Positions 20,752 to 30,305 of a stretch of 57,775 nucleotides of DNA are shown here, one piece after another. The notes below the pieces were generated by a model. The model saw only the letters and a list, made by a program, of their open reading frames with translations, did not search any database and was not told where the DNA came from. The DNA lies in contig JAPPMB010000139.1 in NCBI GenBank assembly GCA_028819255.1, positions 1-57,775 of the forward strand, read 5' to 3'. Position 1 is the stretch's first letter, and every line of letters begins with the position of its first letter. This DNA comes from Bryobacterales bacterium. Lineage in GTDB: Bacteria > Acidobacteriota > Terriglobia > Bryobacterales > UBA6623. Both the position numbers and the translations under genes were made by a program.

Positions 20752-21243
20752 ATGGCTGAAGAAGAAGTCAAGGGTCTCACGGAATTCGAAGAGGTAGAAG
20801 ATGTCAAGAAGGGCACCCGTGGCGGCATGGGCGCCATCAACGAGATCAACGTCACGCCGATGGTCGACGTGATGCTGGTCCTGCTGATCATCTTCATGGT
20901 CATCACGCCGATGCTCAGCAAGGGCGTGAGCGTCGATCTGGTGCAGACGCGCAACCCGGTCGCGATGGACGAGGCGGACGCCGAGGACGCCCTCGTGGTT
21001 GCGGTCACGCGGGACGGCCAGATCTTCCTCGGGCGGGAGAAGCTCGATCAGGTCAGCGACCTGTCACAGGAGGTTTCCGACCGGGTGAGCAACCGGCTTG
21101 ACAAGACGGTTTACATCAAGTGTGACGCCCGCTCGAGGTACGAGCGGGTTGTGGAGGTCGTCAACGCGGTGCGAACGTCCGGCGTGGACCAGGTCGGCCT
21201 GCTGACGGAGAAAGAGGAGGAACGCGGGAGCTTCGGCGGCTAG
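20752..21243 (+). CDS. exbD: ExbD/TolR-type subunit, first copy
   Basis: 163 aa. An acidic N-terminus (MAEEEVKGLTEFEEVEDVK) precedes INEINVTPMVDVMLVLLIIF with the proton-carrying Asp39. The periplasmic domain ends VVNAVRTSGVDQVGLLTEK, the usual ExbD closing motif. GGAGG lies about 20 bases before ATG. Pairs with ExbB. The two ExbD copies have different N-termini and may form a mixed dimer, as suggested for other organisms with exbB-exbD1-exbD2. Confidence 0.94.
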   Translation: MAEEEVKGLTEFEEVEDVKKGTRGGMGAINEINVTPMVDVMLVLLIIFMVITPMLSKGVSVDLVQTRNPVAMDEADAEDALVVAVTRDGQIFLGREKLDQVSDLSQEVSDRVSNRLDKTVYIKCDARSRYERVVEVVNAVRTSGVDQVGLLTEKEEERGSFGG

Positions 21244-21284
21244 GCCGCCGCGGCGAGGTTCCTGCGACGAGGAGGAAATCCATC

Positions 21285-21707
21285 ATGGCAATGTCAGTCG
21301 GAGGTGGCGAGGGCAAGACTGTCCCGTACATCAACATGACCCCGCTGATCGACGTGCTACTGGTGCTGCTGATCATCTTCATGGTCATCACGCCGATCAC
21401 ACCGAAGGGCTTGGAGGCGCTGGTGCCCCAGCCCAACGAGGACCAGCAGAATCAGCAGCAGCAGCCGAACGCTCGGACAGTCGTCGTGTCGGTGAACGCC
21501 AACCGCTCCATCATGATCAATCGCGACACGACCAGCCTCGCCAGGCTCGAGGAGAGTCTGCGCGACATCTTCAAGACGCGCGCCGAGCGGGTGATGTTCG
21601 TGCGCGGGGCTCCCGCGCTAGACTATCAGGACGTCGCCAGGGTCATCGACATCGGAAAGGGAGCGGGCGTTGACAAGATCGGACTGCTCACCGAGGAGAT
21701 CGAGTAG
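21285..21707 (+). CDS. exbD: ExbD/TolR-type subunit, second copy
   Basis: 140 aa. AGGAGG at 21270-21275, nine bases before ATG. The N-terminus KTVPYINMTPLIDVLLVLLI carries Asp23 in its membrane helix, followed by VITPITPKG. A Gln/Asn-rich spacer (NEDQQNQQQQPNART) is not present in copy one. The C-terminus DVARVIDIGKGAGVDKIGLLTE is typical. Forty-one bases after copy one, same operon. Confidence 0.94.
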   Translation: MAMSVGGGEGKTVPYINMTPLIDVLLVLLIIFMVITPITPKGLEALVPQPNEDQQNQQQQPNARTVVVSVNANRSIMINRDTTSLARLEESLRDIFKTRAERVMFVRGAPALDYQDVARVIDIGKGAGVDKIGLLTEEIE

Positions 21708-21763
21708 GCGATCCGCAAGCTGGGCTTCCCGCCGACCAGGCGGCTTGCCGAACGGAGCGAGAA

Positions 21764-22633
21764 ATGAACAAGAAGAAACTCTACAAGATTGCGGCCATCA
21801 CGGTGGGCGCGGTGGCGCTCATCGCGATCGGCGGCAAGATGACGCTGAACGCACTCGGGGTGAAGAACATCGACTCCCTCAAGGCGCGCATGAGCCTCAA
21901 CAAGGGCGTCACGGCGTTCGCCGCCGCCAATTTCGTGCGTGCGGGCCGGCTGTTCGAGGAGGCGTACGACCTCGATCCCGAACTCAAGGACGCGAAGGTC
22001 TACCTGGCCTACTCGACGATGATGCAGTACCAGCCCGGTGCGGAGTACCAGGAGAACATCGACATCGCCAACAAGGCGCTGGAGGGCTTCAAGGACGTTC
22101 TTGAGGACGATCCGCAGAATTCCACCGCGCTGCAGAGCATCGCGTCGCTGTACTTCCAGATGAAGCAGATGGAGGATGCGAAGGACTGGCACCACAAGGT
22201 GCTGGAAGCCGAGCCCGAGAACAAGGAGTCGCACTACACCATCGGCGTCATCTGCTGGACGCAGTCCTACGAGCCCCGTCTGCAGTTCCGTGCCGAGATC
22301 GGCATGCAGCAGGAGGATCCGGGCCCGATCCGGACCAAGGGCAGGCTCAACCGGATGCAGCGCGAGGATCTCTCGATGGTGGCCGAGGAGGTCGTCCCGG
22401 TCATTAACGAGGGCCTCGAGGCGCTCGAGCAGGCCATCGAGATCGATCCCGACTACGACGACGCCATGGCGTATGTGAATCTGCTATACCGCGAGAAGGC
22501 TGACTTCGCCGAGACGGATGAGGAGTACGATGAGCTCCTGACCATGGCCGACGAGTGGGTCCAGATGGCCCTCGACACGCGGAAGCGCAAGGCCGAGGAG
22601 AGCACCACCGAGATGATCACCACGGACGAATAG
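21764..22633 (+). CDS. Membrane-anchored TPR protein of the exb operon
   Basis: 289 aa. Signal or anchor MNKKKLYKIAAITVGAVALI, then tetratricopeptide-like repeats: FVRAGRLFEEAYDLDPELKDA, ANKALEGFKDVLEDDPQN, DAKDWHHKVLEAEPENKESH and EALEQAIEIDPDYDDAM. Such repeats scaffold protein complexes. Last gene of exbB-exbD-exbD-TPR, directly before a strong terminator. TPR proteins often follow exbD genes in acidobacteria and delta-proteobacteria and may organise the Ton/Tol complex in the periplasm; the precise role is unknown. Confidence 0.85.
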   Translation: MNKKKLYKIAAITVGAVALIAIGGKMTLNALGVKNIDSLKARMSLNKGVTAFAAANFVRAGRLFEEAYDLDPELKDAKVYLAYSTMMQYQPGAEYQENIDIANKALEGFKDVLEDDPQNSTALQSIASLYFQMKQMEDAKDWHHKVLEAEPENKESHYTIGVICWTQSYEPRLQFRAEIGMQQEDPGPIRTKGRLNRMQREDLSMVAEEVVPVINEGLEALEQAIEIDPDYDDAMAYVNLLYREKADFAETDEEYDELLTMADEWVQMALDTRKRKAEESTTEMITTDE

Positions 22634-22659
22634 CGATCCGCCCCGGCGGTTCCTTCCCT

Positions 22660-22665
22660 TATAAT
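22660..22665 (+). promoter_or_regulatory. Candidate -10 box (TATAAT) for rel
   Basis: Perfect TATAAT, 59 bases before the rel ATG, with no clear -35. It directly precedes the terminator hairpin at 22668, so a transcript starting about seven bases on would begin inside the hairpin's first arm. Confidence 0.45.
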
Positions 22666-22667
22666 CC

Positions 22668-22701
22668 GGCTTGGGGCCCTGCTGGGCTCCAAGCCTTTTT
22701 G
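22668..22701 (+). terminator. Intrinsic terminator after the exb/TPR operon
   Basis: GGCTTGG and GCCC pair with GGGC and CCAAGCC around a TGCT loop (12-bp stem including one G-U pair), followed by TTTTT. The best terminator in the window. It separates the exb operon from rel. Confidence 0.88.
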
Positions 22702-22724
22702 TTTGCGTCGGCCGCCGATCAGAC

Positions 22725-24944
22725 ATGCCTGCCAAGACGACGACGGAGCCCGTGCCGAGCTGGGTCGCCCGTGCGGAGTCGGAGCGGTACGCCGAGCTCG
22801 AGGGGAAATACCACGCGTACCGTCCCGCCGAGAGCCTTGCGATGCTGAGGCGCGCATTCGTGTTCGCGGCCGAGCACCACCGGAACCAGACCCGCAAGAC
22901 CGGCGAACCGTATCTGTCCCACCCCCTGGAGGTCGCCCATCTGCTGGCCGACATGAGCCTGGACGAGTCGACCGTGGCCTGCGGCCTGCTGCACGACGTC
23001 GTCGAGGACACCGCGGCGACGCTTCCCGCCCTGCGCCGGCAGTTCGGGGAGGAGATCGCCCGGTGCGTCGATGGCGTGACCAAGATCGGCAAGCTCCGCT
23101 ACCACTCGATCGAAGCCCGCCAGGCGGCGACGTTTCGCAAGATGCTGCTGGCAATGGTCCGGGACATCCGCGTCATCCTGATCAAGCTGGCGGACCGCGT
23201 CCACAACATGCGGACGCTGGGGGCGCTGGACGAGGGCCGCCAGAGGCGGATCTCGCTCGAGACGAGGGAGATCTATGCGCCGGTGGCGCTGCGTCTCGGC
23301 ATGGGCAAGGTCCGAAGCGAGCTGGAGGACCTGGCCTTCTCCTACCTCGAGCCCCACGCCTTCCGCACGATCCTGGCCCAGATCGAGTCGCGCCGCGAGG
23401 CAACGCGGGAGTTTCTCTCGGAGATCCGGCGCGTCCTCAAGGAAAGGCTGACACAGGCGGGGATTCCGTCGCGGATCGAGGGCCGCCTCAAGCGGCCCTA
23501 CTCGATTCACCAGAAGCTGGAGCGCCAGAAGGTGACCTTCGAGATGGTCTACGACCTGCTCGCGCTGCGCGTGATCACCAACACGAAGACGAACTGCTAC
23601 GCCGCGATGGGCGTGATTCACGGGCAGTGGCATCCGGTGCCGGGCCGGATCAAGGATTTCGTCGCGATGCCGAGGGCCAACCTCTACCAGTCCCTGCACA
23701 CCTCGGTGGTCACTCAGGAGGGGCAGCGGTTCGAGGTTCAGATCCGGACGGAGGAGATGCACCGGATGGCGGAGGAAGGCATCTGTGCGCACTGGAAGTA
23801 CAAGGAAGGCCAGAGCGGACCGGACGTGGCCGACGGCCAGATGGCCTGGCTGCGCCGCCTTGTGGAGTGGCAGCGCGAGATGACGGACTCGACGGACTTC
23901 CTCTCGACGCTCAAGATCGATCTGTACCCGGAGGAGGTCTACGTCTTCACGCCGCGCGGGAAGGTGATCTCCCTGCCGCGGAAGGCAACGCCCGTGGACT
24001 TTGCCTACGCGATCCACACCGAAGTGGGCCATACGTGCTGCGGCGCGCGGGTCGACGGTCAGATCTCCCCGATCAGGCGGCCCCTGCAGAACGGCGAGAT
24101 TGTCGAGGTGATCACGAAGGAGGGCGGCAGGCCCAGCCGGGACTGGCTCACCTTCGTCAAGACATCCCGCGCCCGGAACAAGATCAAGCAGTGGCTCAAC
24201 GCCGAGCAGCGCCGCAAGGCGATCGAGATCGGGCAGCGCCTGCTGGAGAAGGAGGCGCGGGCGGCCCGGCTCCCGCTGCGAAGGGTGCCTCCGGAGCGCA
24301 TGGAGGAGGTCTGCCAGGAGTACGGCTGCTCGACGGTTGACGATCTGCGCGCCCGGCTCGGGTACGGGCGGTACTCGGTGCGCCAGGTCGTGCGCAAGCT
24401 CTTCCCTGAAGGGGCCGTGCCGGACCCATCAAGGTTGCGCTCCAAGCCGCCGGCTCCGGATTCCGCCGGCGCGCGCCGGCTGGCGGATGCCGAAGCCACA
24501 CTGGAGGTCGAGGGCATCGATGACGTTCTCGTCTACCGGGCGACGTGCTGCAATCCCATTCCAGGGGAATCGATCGTCGGGTACGTGACCCGGGGCAAGG
24601 GAGTGGGGGTGCACTCCGTTGCGTGCAGCAACGTGCAGAACCTGATGTATGAGGCGGAACGGCGGATCGAGGTTCGCTGGGCGCCGCACAAGGGTTCCCG
24701 CTACCAGGCCAGGCTGACAGCCAAGGTCGACGACCGCCGCGGCGTGCTGAAGGACCTGACCAGCATCGTCGCAAACGCCGGCCTGAACATCGTGAGGATG
24801 AAGTCCCGCGGCAACCGGGGCGGAGGAACGGCAGCGGTCGATTTCGTGGTGGAGGTGGAAGACAAGTCGCAGCTCGAGCAGATCACGGGGAAGCTGTCGC
24901 GCGTCGACGCCGTGCGGGAGGTCTTCCGGACCAGCCGGCTCTAG
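22725..24944 (+). CDS. rel: Bifunctional (p)ppGpp synthetase/hydrolase, Rel/SpoT family
   Basis: 739 aa, full family length. The N-terminal HD hydrolase domain keeps YLSHPLEV, LLHDVVEDT (His90-Asp91) and LIKLADRVHNMRTL, so hydrolase activity is expected. The synthetase domain (about 230-390) has KRPYSIHQKLERQKV, YDLLALRVI and NLYQSLHTSVV with FEVQIRT. Then come TGS (EVYVFTPRGKVISLP, about 400-455), a Cys-containing regulatory domain (TCCNPIPGESIVGYVTRGKG, about 605-640) and a C-terminal ACT domain. Makes and degrades the stringent-response alarmone. ATG 22725 is chosen because upstream frame sequence overlaps the terminator. Confidence 0.96.
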   Translation: MPAKTTTEPVPSWVARAESERYAELEGKYHAYRPAESLAMLRRAFVFAAEHHRNQTRKTGEPYLSHPLEVAHLLADMSLDESTVACGLLHDVVEDTAATLPALRRQFGEEIARCVDGVTKIGKLRYHSIEARQAATFRKMLLAMVRDIRVILIKLADRVHNMRTLGALDEGRQRRISLETREIYAPVALRLGMGKVRSELEDLAFSYLEPHAFRTILAQIESRREATREFLSEIRRVLKERLTQAGIPSRIEGRLKRPYSIHQKLERQKVTFEMVYDLLALRVITNTKTNCYAAMGVIHGQWHPVPGRIKDFVAMPRANLYQSLHTSVVTQEGQRFEVQIRTEEMHRMAEEGICAHWKYKEGQSGPDVADGQMAWLRRLVEWQREMTDSTDFLSTLKIDLYPEEVYVFTPRGKVISLPRKATPVDFAYAIHTEVGHTCCGARVDGQISPIRRPLQNGEIVEVITKEGGRPSRDWLTFVKTSRARNKIKQWLNAEQRRKAIEIGQRLLEKEARAARLPLRRVPPERMEEVCQEYGCSTVDDLRARLGYGRYSVRQVVRKLFPEGAVPDPSRLRSKPPAPDSAGARRLADAEATLEVEGIDDVLVYRATCCNPIPGESIVGYVTRGKGVGVHSVACSNVQNLMYEAERRIEVRWAPHKGSRYQARLTAKVDDRRGVLKDLTSIVANAGLNIVRMKSRGNRGGGTAAVDFVVEVEDKSQLEQITGKLSRVDAVREVFRTSRL

Positions 24945-25010
24945 CCCGACGCCACGTTCGCTATTCTCTTGCTTGCCGGGCGGTTGTCCGTCCGCACGAG
25001 GTCCCTGTCC

Positions 25011-27479
25011 ATGCCAACCGCTCTCGCCTTCGCGGCCGTCGCCCTTGCTTTCCTCTCGAGTCCCCTTGCGGCGCAGGAACTTGTCGACGTGGCCATGGCC
25101 GGGACCGAGATGATGGAGGACGATCTGCCGTCGATCGCATCTGCTCCGGACGGCTCGGCGTGGCTTGTCTTCATGGCGTACTCCGACCGGCGTGACGAGG
25201 TCGCCGTCCGGCAGTGGACGGACGGAAAGTGGGGGAACCTGCGGTTCGTACCGAACACCAGCGGCGATGTCTGGCTGCCCCAGGCAGGCGTGGACGCCGA
25301 GGGACGCCTTTGGGTGGTCTGGTCCCAGATGCTGGACGGCAACTGGGACATGTACGCGCGCTCGCTGAATCCGGCGACCAACGGGTGGGGAGCGACGATC
25401 CGGCTTACGGACCACCCGCTGCCGGACATCAACCCCCGCCTTGCATCCGACGGCAGCGGCAATCTGGCGCTGGCTTGGCAAGGATTCCGCAACGGCCGAT
25501 CCAACATCCACCTCAAGACCTATTCGGCTGCCGGCGGCTGGTCCGAGGACATCCGGGTCACAGGCAGGCCCGTGAACGAATGGGAGCCGGCCGTTGCCTT
25601 CGATTCCGCCGGAACCGTCTGGGTCGCATACGACAGCTACGCAAACGGCAACTACGACGTCTTCCTGACCGGCGTCCGCGACGGCAGGATCACCGAACCC
25701 GAGACCGCCGTGGCGGCGACTCCACGGTACGAGGCGAAGGCGACGGTCGCCGTTGACAGCTCCGATCGGGTCTGGGTCGCCTGGGAGGCCGGCGGCGCCA
25801 ACTGGGGCAAGGACACCGGATACAACATCCGGCCGCGACAGCCCGGCGTCGTGATCGGGGCGCATCGCGAGGTGCGGATCGCGGCTCTCGCGAACGGTCG
25901 CCTCATGTCCCCGGTCCGGCCGCTTCAGGAGACGTTCGCGGACGGGGAGGGCACGCCCAAGTGGACCTACCAGCCCCATGTGTTCACGGACGCCGGAGGC
26001 AACGTGCTCGTGGCTGCGAAGCGGCTCCTTCGCCACACTGACAACCGAACTGGGACGCGCGGCCGCTGGGAATACTGGCTGACGCGGTACGAGGGCAGCT
26101 CGTGGACCCCGGCCGAGGCGGTCCCGCAAAGCTTCGGCCGGTCCAGCACCCGCATTAGCTTCGCGCGATCATCGGACGGAAGCTCATGGCTGGCCTGGCC
26201 GACGGACAACCGCACGACGGCCTACGGGCACCGGCCGATCCGCGGCGAGGCGTGGGTGGGCCGGCTCGAGCCTGCTGGCCCCGCCGTCCAGCCCGCACTC
26301 AGGGAGCCGGAGCCGGAGGAGGTCGAGGTCAAGGCCTGGCACCCGGACGAATCGGCGGATCTGGCCGCGATGCGCGGATACCGCACGAGCGTCCACGGAC
26401 GGCCAGTCCGGATCGTGCGCGGCGACTTCCACCGACACACCGAGCTGAGCTGGGACGGCGGCGGAGGCAATGACGGCAACCTTCAGGAGTTCTACCGCTA
26501 CATGATTGACGCCGCGGCGATGGACTTCGGGGCCTCAACGGATCACCAGGGCGGGGCCTATCCCTATTGGTGGTGGTACTCGCAGAAGATGACGGACATG
26601 CACCACCTTCCCGGGATGTACACCAGCATCTTCGGCTACGAGCGGAGCGTCACTCAGCCCAACGGCCATCGCAACGTCTTCTTCGCTGACCGCACCGGCG
26701 AGGTCACGCCGTTCTTCATGGGGACCTCCGGCGGGTTCGCCCTGGGGGCGAATCCCAGGGGGGACATTCCGCCCATTGCCACCGGCGACGTGGTTCGAGA
26801 CGACACCAAGCACCTCTACGACGCGCTGCGCCGGATGGGCGGGATAGCGATCTCGCACACATCTGGGACGCGCATGGGAACCGACTGGCGGGACAACGAC
26901 CCGGAAATCGAGCCCGTCGTCGAGATCATGCAAGGTGCTCGAACAAACTACGAGTACGTCGGGGCGCCCCTTTCAGCCAAGAGCGGGGAACCTGCTGACG
27001 CGCCCGGCGGATACGAGCCCATCGGGATGGTGCGCAACGCGTGGAACAAGGGCTATCGGCTCGGCGTGACAGTGAGCTCCGACCATGGCTCTACACACTA
27101 CTCGTACACGATGGTCTATACGGACCGGGTCACCCGGGAAGGCATCCTTGACGCGATTCGGCGCCGGCACACGTACGGCGCGACCGACAACATTTTGCTG
27201 GACGCGCGCATGGGCGACCATTTCATGGGCGATGAGTTCCGCACGAGTGTGCCGCTGCCGCTGGCCGTCAAGGTCCGGGGCACGAACGATCTTGCCCGTG
27301 TGAACGTGTTTCGTAGCGACCAGCTTCTCTTCACCCACGAACCGGAAGGCCAGGAAGCCGAATTCGAGTACTTGGACAAGGACGCAACGGCGGGCATGGG
27401 CACTCAGTACTACTATGTGCGGGTCGAGCAAGCCGACGGCAACCTGGCGTGGGGCAGCCCGTTCTGGGTGAACTACTGA
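25011..27479 (+). CDS. Exported DUF3604 protein with N-terminal propeller-like region, copy 1
   Basis: 822 aa with a clear signal peptide (MPTALAFAAVALAFLSSPLA, cut before QE). Residues 40-420 hold repeats with a spaced W/S/D pattern (SSDRVWVAWEAGG, DSAGTVWVAYDSY, SDGSSWLAWPTD), like a beta-propeller. From about 470 the PHP-like DUF3604 domain begins: GDFHRHTELSWDGGGG, STDHQGG, SHTSGT, SSDHGSTHYSY; these His/Asp clusters match metal sites of the PHP phosphoesterase group. The C-terminus YYYVRVEQADGNLAWGSPFWV is the family closing motif. Probably a metal-dependent hydrolase outside the cytoplasm; substrate unknown. A paralogue lies at 49052. Confidence 0.88.
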   Translation: MPTALAFAAVALAFLSSPLAAQELVDVAMAGTEMMEDDLPSIASAPDGSAWLVFMAYSDRRDEVAVRQWTDGKWGNLRFVPNTSGDVWLPQAGVDAEGRLWVVWSQMLDGNWDMYARSLNPATNGWGATIRLTDHPLPDINPRLASDGSGNLALAWQGFRNGRSNIHLKTYSAAGGWSEDIRVTGRPVNEWEPAVAFDSAGTVWVAYDSYANGNYDVFLTGVRDGRITEPETAVAATPRYEAKATVAVDSSDRVWVAWEAGGANWGKDTGYNIRPRQPGVVIGAHREVRIAALANGRLMSPVRPLQETFADGEGTPKWTYQPHVFTDAGGNVLVAAKRLLRHTDNRTGTRGRWEYWLTRYEGSSWTPAEAVPQSFGRSSTRISFARSSDGSSWLAWPTDNRTTAYGHRPIRGEAWVGRLEPAGPAVQPALREPEPEEVEVKAWHPDESADLAAMRGYRTSVHGRPVRIVRGDFHRHTELSWDGGGGNDGNLQEFYRYMIDAAAMDFGASTDHQGGAYPYWWWYSQKMTDMHHLPGMYTSIFGYERSVTQPNGHRNVFFADRTGEVTPFFMGTSGGFALGANPRGDIPPIATGDVVRDDTKHLYDALRRMGGIAISHTSGTRMGTDWRDNDPEIEPVVEIMQGARTNYEYVGAPLSAKSGEPADAPGGYEPIGMVRNAWNKGYRLGVTVSSDHGSTHYSYTMVYTDRVTREGILDAIRRRHTYGATDNILLDARMGDHFMGDEFRTSVPLPLAVKVRGTNDLARVNVFRSDQLLFTHEPEGQEAEFEYLDKDATAGMGTQYYYVRVEQADGNLAWGSPFWVNY

Positions 27480-27853
27480 CTGGTGTCGCGGCGTCGCAGC
27501 CCGGAATCGAACGGCGCACGGTCCCGACCACCCGATGGTGAGTCGGCGTTGGCGAGGCTGCCCGGGCAACACAGGCAGACGGCGGGAGAGCGATCTGAAC
27601 GGCCTCGGCCGGTGGACCACATGCCATCCTCGACAACGTCACGGCGGACGCAAGCGGAGCCAAGACGTCATGATCGGCTGCCCGGTTGTGTCGAGGACAT
27701 GGGACACGTTTCAACGATATTTGATGCCTTTTATAGTGAACTATGACTGTAATTTATTTGCTGTATTCTCGTTTTGGACGCCTATGGCGCTCCGAAGCAT
27801 GGTACTGTCAAAACTGAGACTAACCTCTTGGGCGGCGCGTCCAACGGGGACGG
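27480..27853. other. AT-richer intergenic region upstream of the restriction-modification gene
   Basis: No gene seen. The second half (about 27700-27800) is clearly AT-richer than its surroundings and holds a short palindrome at 27733-27744, so it probably carries the promoter of the following gene. Lower GC here fits an acquired restriction-modification locus. Confidence 0.4.
27733..27744 (+). promoter_or_regulatory. Short palindrome upstream of the restriction-modification gene
   Basis: ATAGT-GA-ACTAT lies within TTTTATAGTGAACTATGAC. It may be an operator or part of a promoter. No controller (C-protein) gene is nearby, so a C-box is only a possibility. Confidence 0.25.
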
Positions 27854-30230
27854 ATGCCCCACCTACGCGAAGAGACACTCAACTCCTACCTCGCGCTACT
27901 GCTTGACAGGTATGAGGGCATAAGCGCGACAGCCGAGAGTCGATCCAGCACTGGAGCGATTGACATCACGGTCGTCCACGGATCCGCCCTCGCGCCCGTC
28001 CCGATCTTCATCGAGGCGAAGATCGGGGACACGCCTGCAAAGCGTCGGCAGGCTGCCCGGCAAGCGCGTTCGCGGCTTGGCGCACCACCGCGGTCACTGG
28101 CGTTCGGGCTTTGCTATCCGCTGCACTTGCGGGACGGCTCGGTTTCCGCGCAAGCGACGCGGGATGCGCTCGCCGGATCGACAATCGCATTCGCCCCGGT
28201 GAGATGGTACGAGAACCAACTGACATGGCGCGAAGGCTCGGTCGCGGACCTGGCTGACAGTCTGAGGAACGCCGATCTGTCGCGCCAGTGCGTGGCAGAC
28301 ACGGTTGCCCACACAGTCCGCGAAGCAGCTGAAATGCTGCATTCCCGCGGCTGCGCCGCAGACCTCGCCAGCGCGCTGGCCCTGCCGAAGACGAGCAAGG
28401 ATCTCAAGGCAGCCACGCTTGTAGCGTCCCTGCTGCTCTCCAACGCCTCGCTGTTGCACCATCGATTGCGACTCGTACCAACCTTGGCCGATGTGACTTC
28501 CCTCGAGACCGCCTTGCAGGAGCTTGAGGCGAGCCCGCCCAAGATCCGGGACGCCTGGCGTGCCGTACTTGCAATTGACTACCATCCGGTCTTCACACCC
28601 GCACTGGCGGCGCTGAATGCGCTCTCGGACGAGGACGCCAGAGAGCCACTGCGCCGCATCGCTGAGAACGCGGTCGCCGTCGCCGACGAACTTGCGACGC
28701 TGCGATTCGACCATGCCGGCTCGCTGTATCACCGTCTCCTGGCATCAGCCAGGTACGACGGCTCCTTCTACACCAACAACACATCCGCCGTTCTCCTGGC
28801 CAGGCTCGCCCTGACGGAGGACACGACGGATTGGTCGGACGCTGACGCGATTGCGAATCTGAAGATCATCGATCCGGCCTGTGGCACCGGAACGCTGCTG
28901 ATGGCCGCGATGCACGCCATTCGCGACCGGCACGAGCGGGCTGCGGGTTCCCAGTCCGATTCCGACCCGCTGCATCTCGCGTTGGTCGAGGACGTGCTGC
29001 ACGGGCTCGACATCAACCGTCACGGCGTGGAGCTTGCCGCGTGCAACCTGACTCTCGGCAATCGATCAGACAAGCGTCGAATCGTTCTTCGCCCCGTTGG
29101 CGGACGTACTCGCAAAGGTCAGTGCGGGATCGCTCGCGTCCGTTGTGCCCACAACAGCTCTGACAGGCGCATCGAGTGTCGCGAAACGAAAGTTCCTAGC
29201 GGAACGGTTCCAGATCGAGACGATCGTGACCAGCCACGATCCGGAGCGAATCAGCTTTTCGGAAAACACGGCGATCCACGAATCTCTGGTCGTTGGCCGG
29301 CGCCCGGAGCAGGAACGCGCGCCCACTCGATTCGTCTCGCTCGCCCGCATGCCGAGGGACACGCACGAGGCGATTCTGCTGTCCGACCGGATCAACCGAC
29401 GCGAGCCGCTCGGGAACTGGGGCACCGAGCACCTCTGGCCCTGGCCCCGCATTCGCGAGGGAGAGTGGACCGCGGCGCAGTTCTTCGACGTGGAGCTTGC
29501 CCACGCAATTCACGATCTCGCCGCTCTCGCAGAGACAGTGCTTGTCCCTGCCGGAGACCTGTGCCGAATCGAGCCCGACGGGCGGCGGGTCCGCGACGCC
29601 TTCGTGCGCAAGGCATCGCCCGACGTTCCCGGGCAGGCGCCGATCCTCTGGGATCATTCGACGCAGGTGCAGGTCACGATGGAGGCAGAGCCCGACGTGT
29701 TCGGCACTCCCAAGCCGGAGCGTGTCAGCTATGCCGGGCAGCTCCGCGCGAAGTCCAGTCGACTTCTGATCGTCAATCGGCTGAGGACCAACACGGTGCG
29801 CATCTCGGCCTGCTATGCATCCGAGCCGGCCCTTGGCTCGGCGTGGACTCCAGTAACGCCCATCTCGCCGGACCCGGCATTCGAGCACGCACTCTGCGCG
29901 TGGTGGAATTCCACGCCCGGAATCCTCACGCTCCTCAACAGCCGGGCGAAGGCGCTGGACTATGCGAGATTCTCCCTCGACTCACTCCGGTCCCTGCTGG
30001 TGCCCGATCCGAGCCGCGTCGCGATCGGCGCTCTTGCCGAAGCATTCGCCGCCACTCGCTCCAAGGAACTGAATCCCTGGCCCCAGATGCACGATTGCCC
30101 GACCCGCGCTGCCATCGACCAGGCAGCGGCCCGTGTGGTTCGGATCGATGGGCGGACCGTCGCGGACTGGCGAAGACGCATCGCCTGCGAGCCGACCGTT
30201 TCGGGAGTTCCGCACCGCGAGGCCGCGTAG
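27854..30230 (+). pseudogene. Type II restriction-modification-like N6-adenine methyltransferase with internal deletion
   Basis: The N-terminal part (27854 to about 29060) has a nuclease-like stretch GAIDITVVHGSALAPVPIF then IEAKIG (D...ExK). An alpha-helical region and the methyltransferase SAM site LKIIDPACGTGTLLMAAMHAI (motif I, about 337-357) follow, then GLDINRHGVELAACNLTLG. The frame then shifts at about 29061 to IDQTSVESFFAPLADVLAK, TGASSVAKRKFLAERFQIE and SHDPERISFSENTAIHE, the region that normally follows the catalytic motif. Motif IV (NPPF/NPPY) and roughly 80 residues around it are absent in every frame. The C-terminal half runs to 30230. The enzyme should be unable to methylate, so this is a dead or decaying system. 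Confidence 0.8.
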
Positions 30231-30305
30231 AAGTGTCCCTGCACCAGGATCAGGGGAATCCCTGCGTTCCTCCGATTGTATTGCGACGCACGACTGTGAC
30301 AGCTG

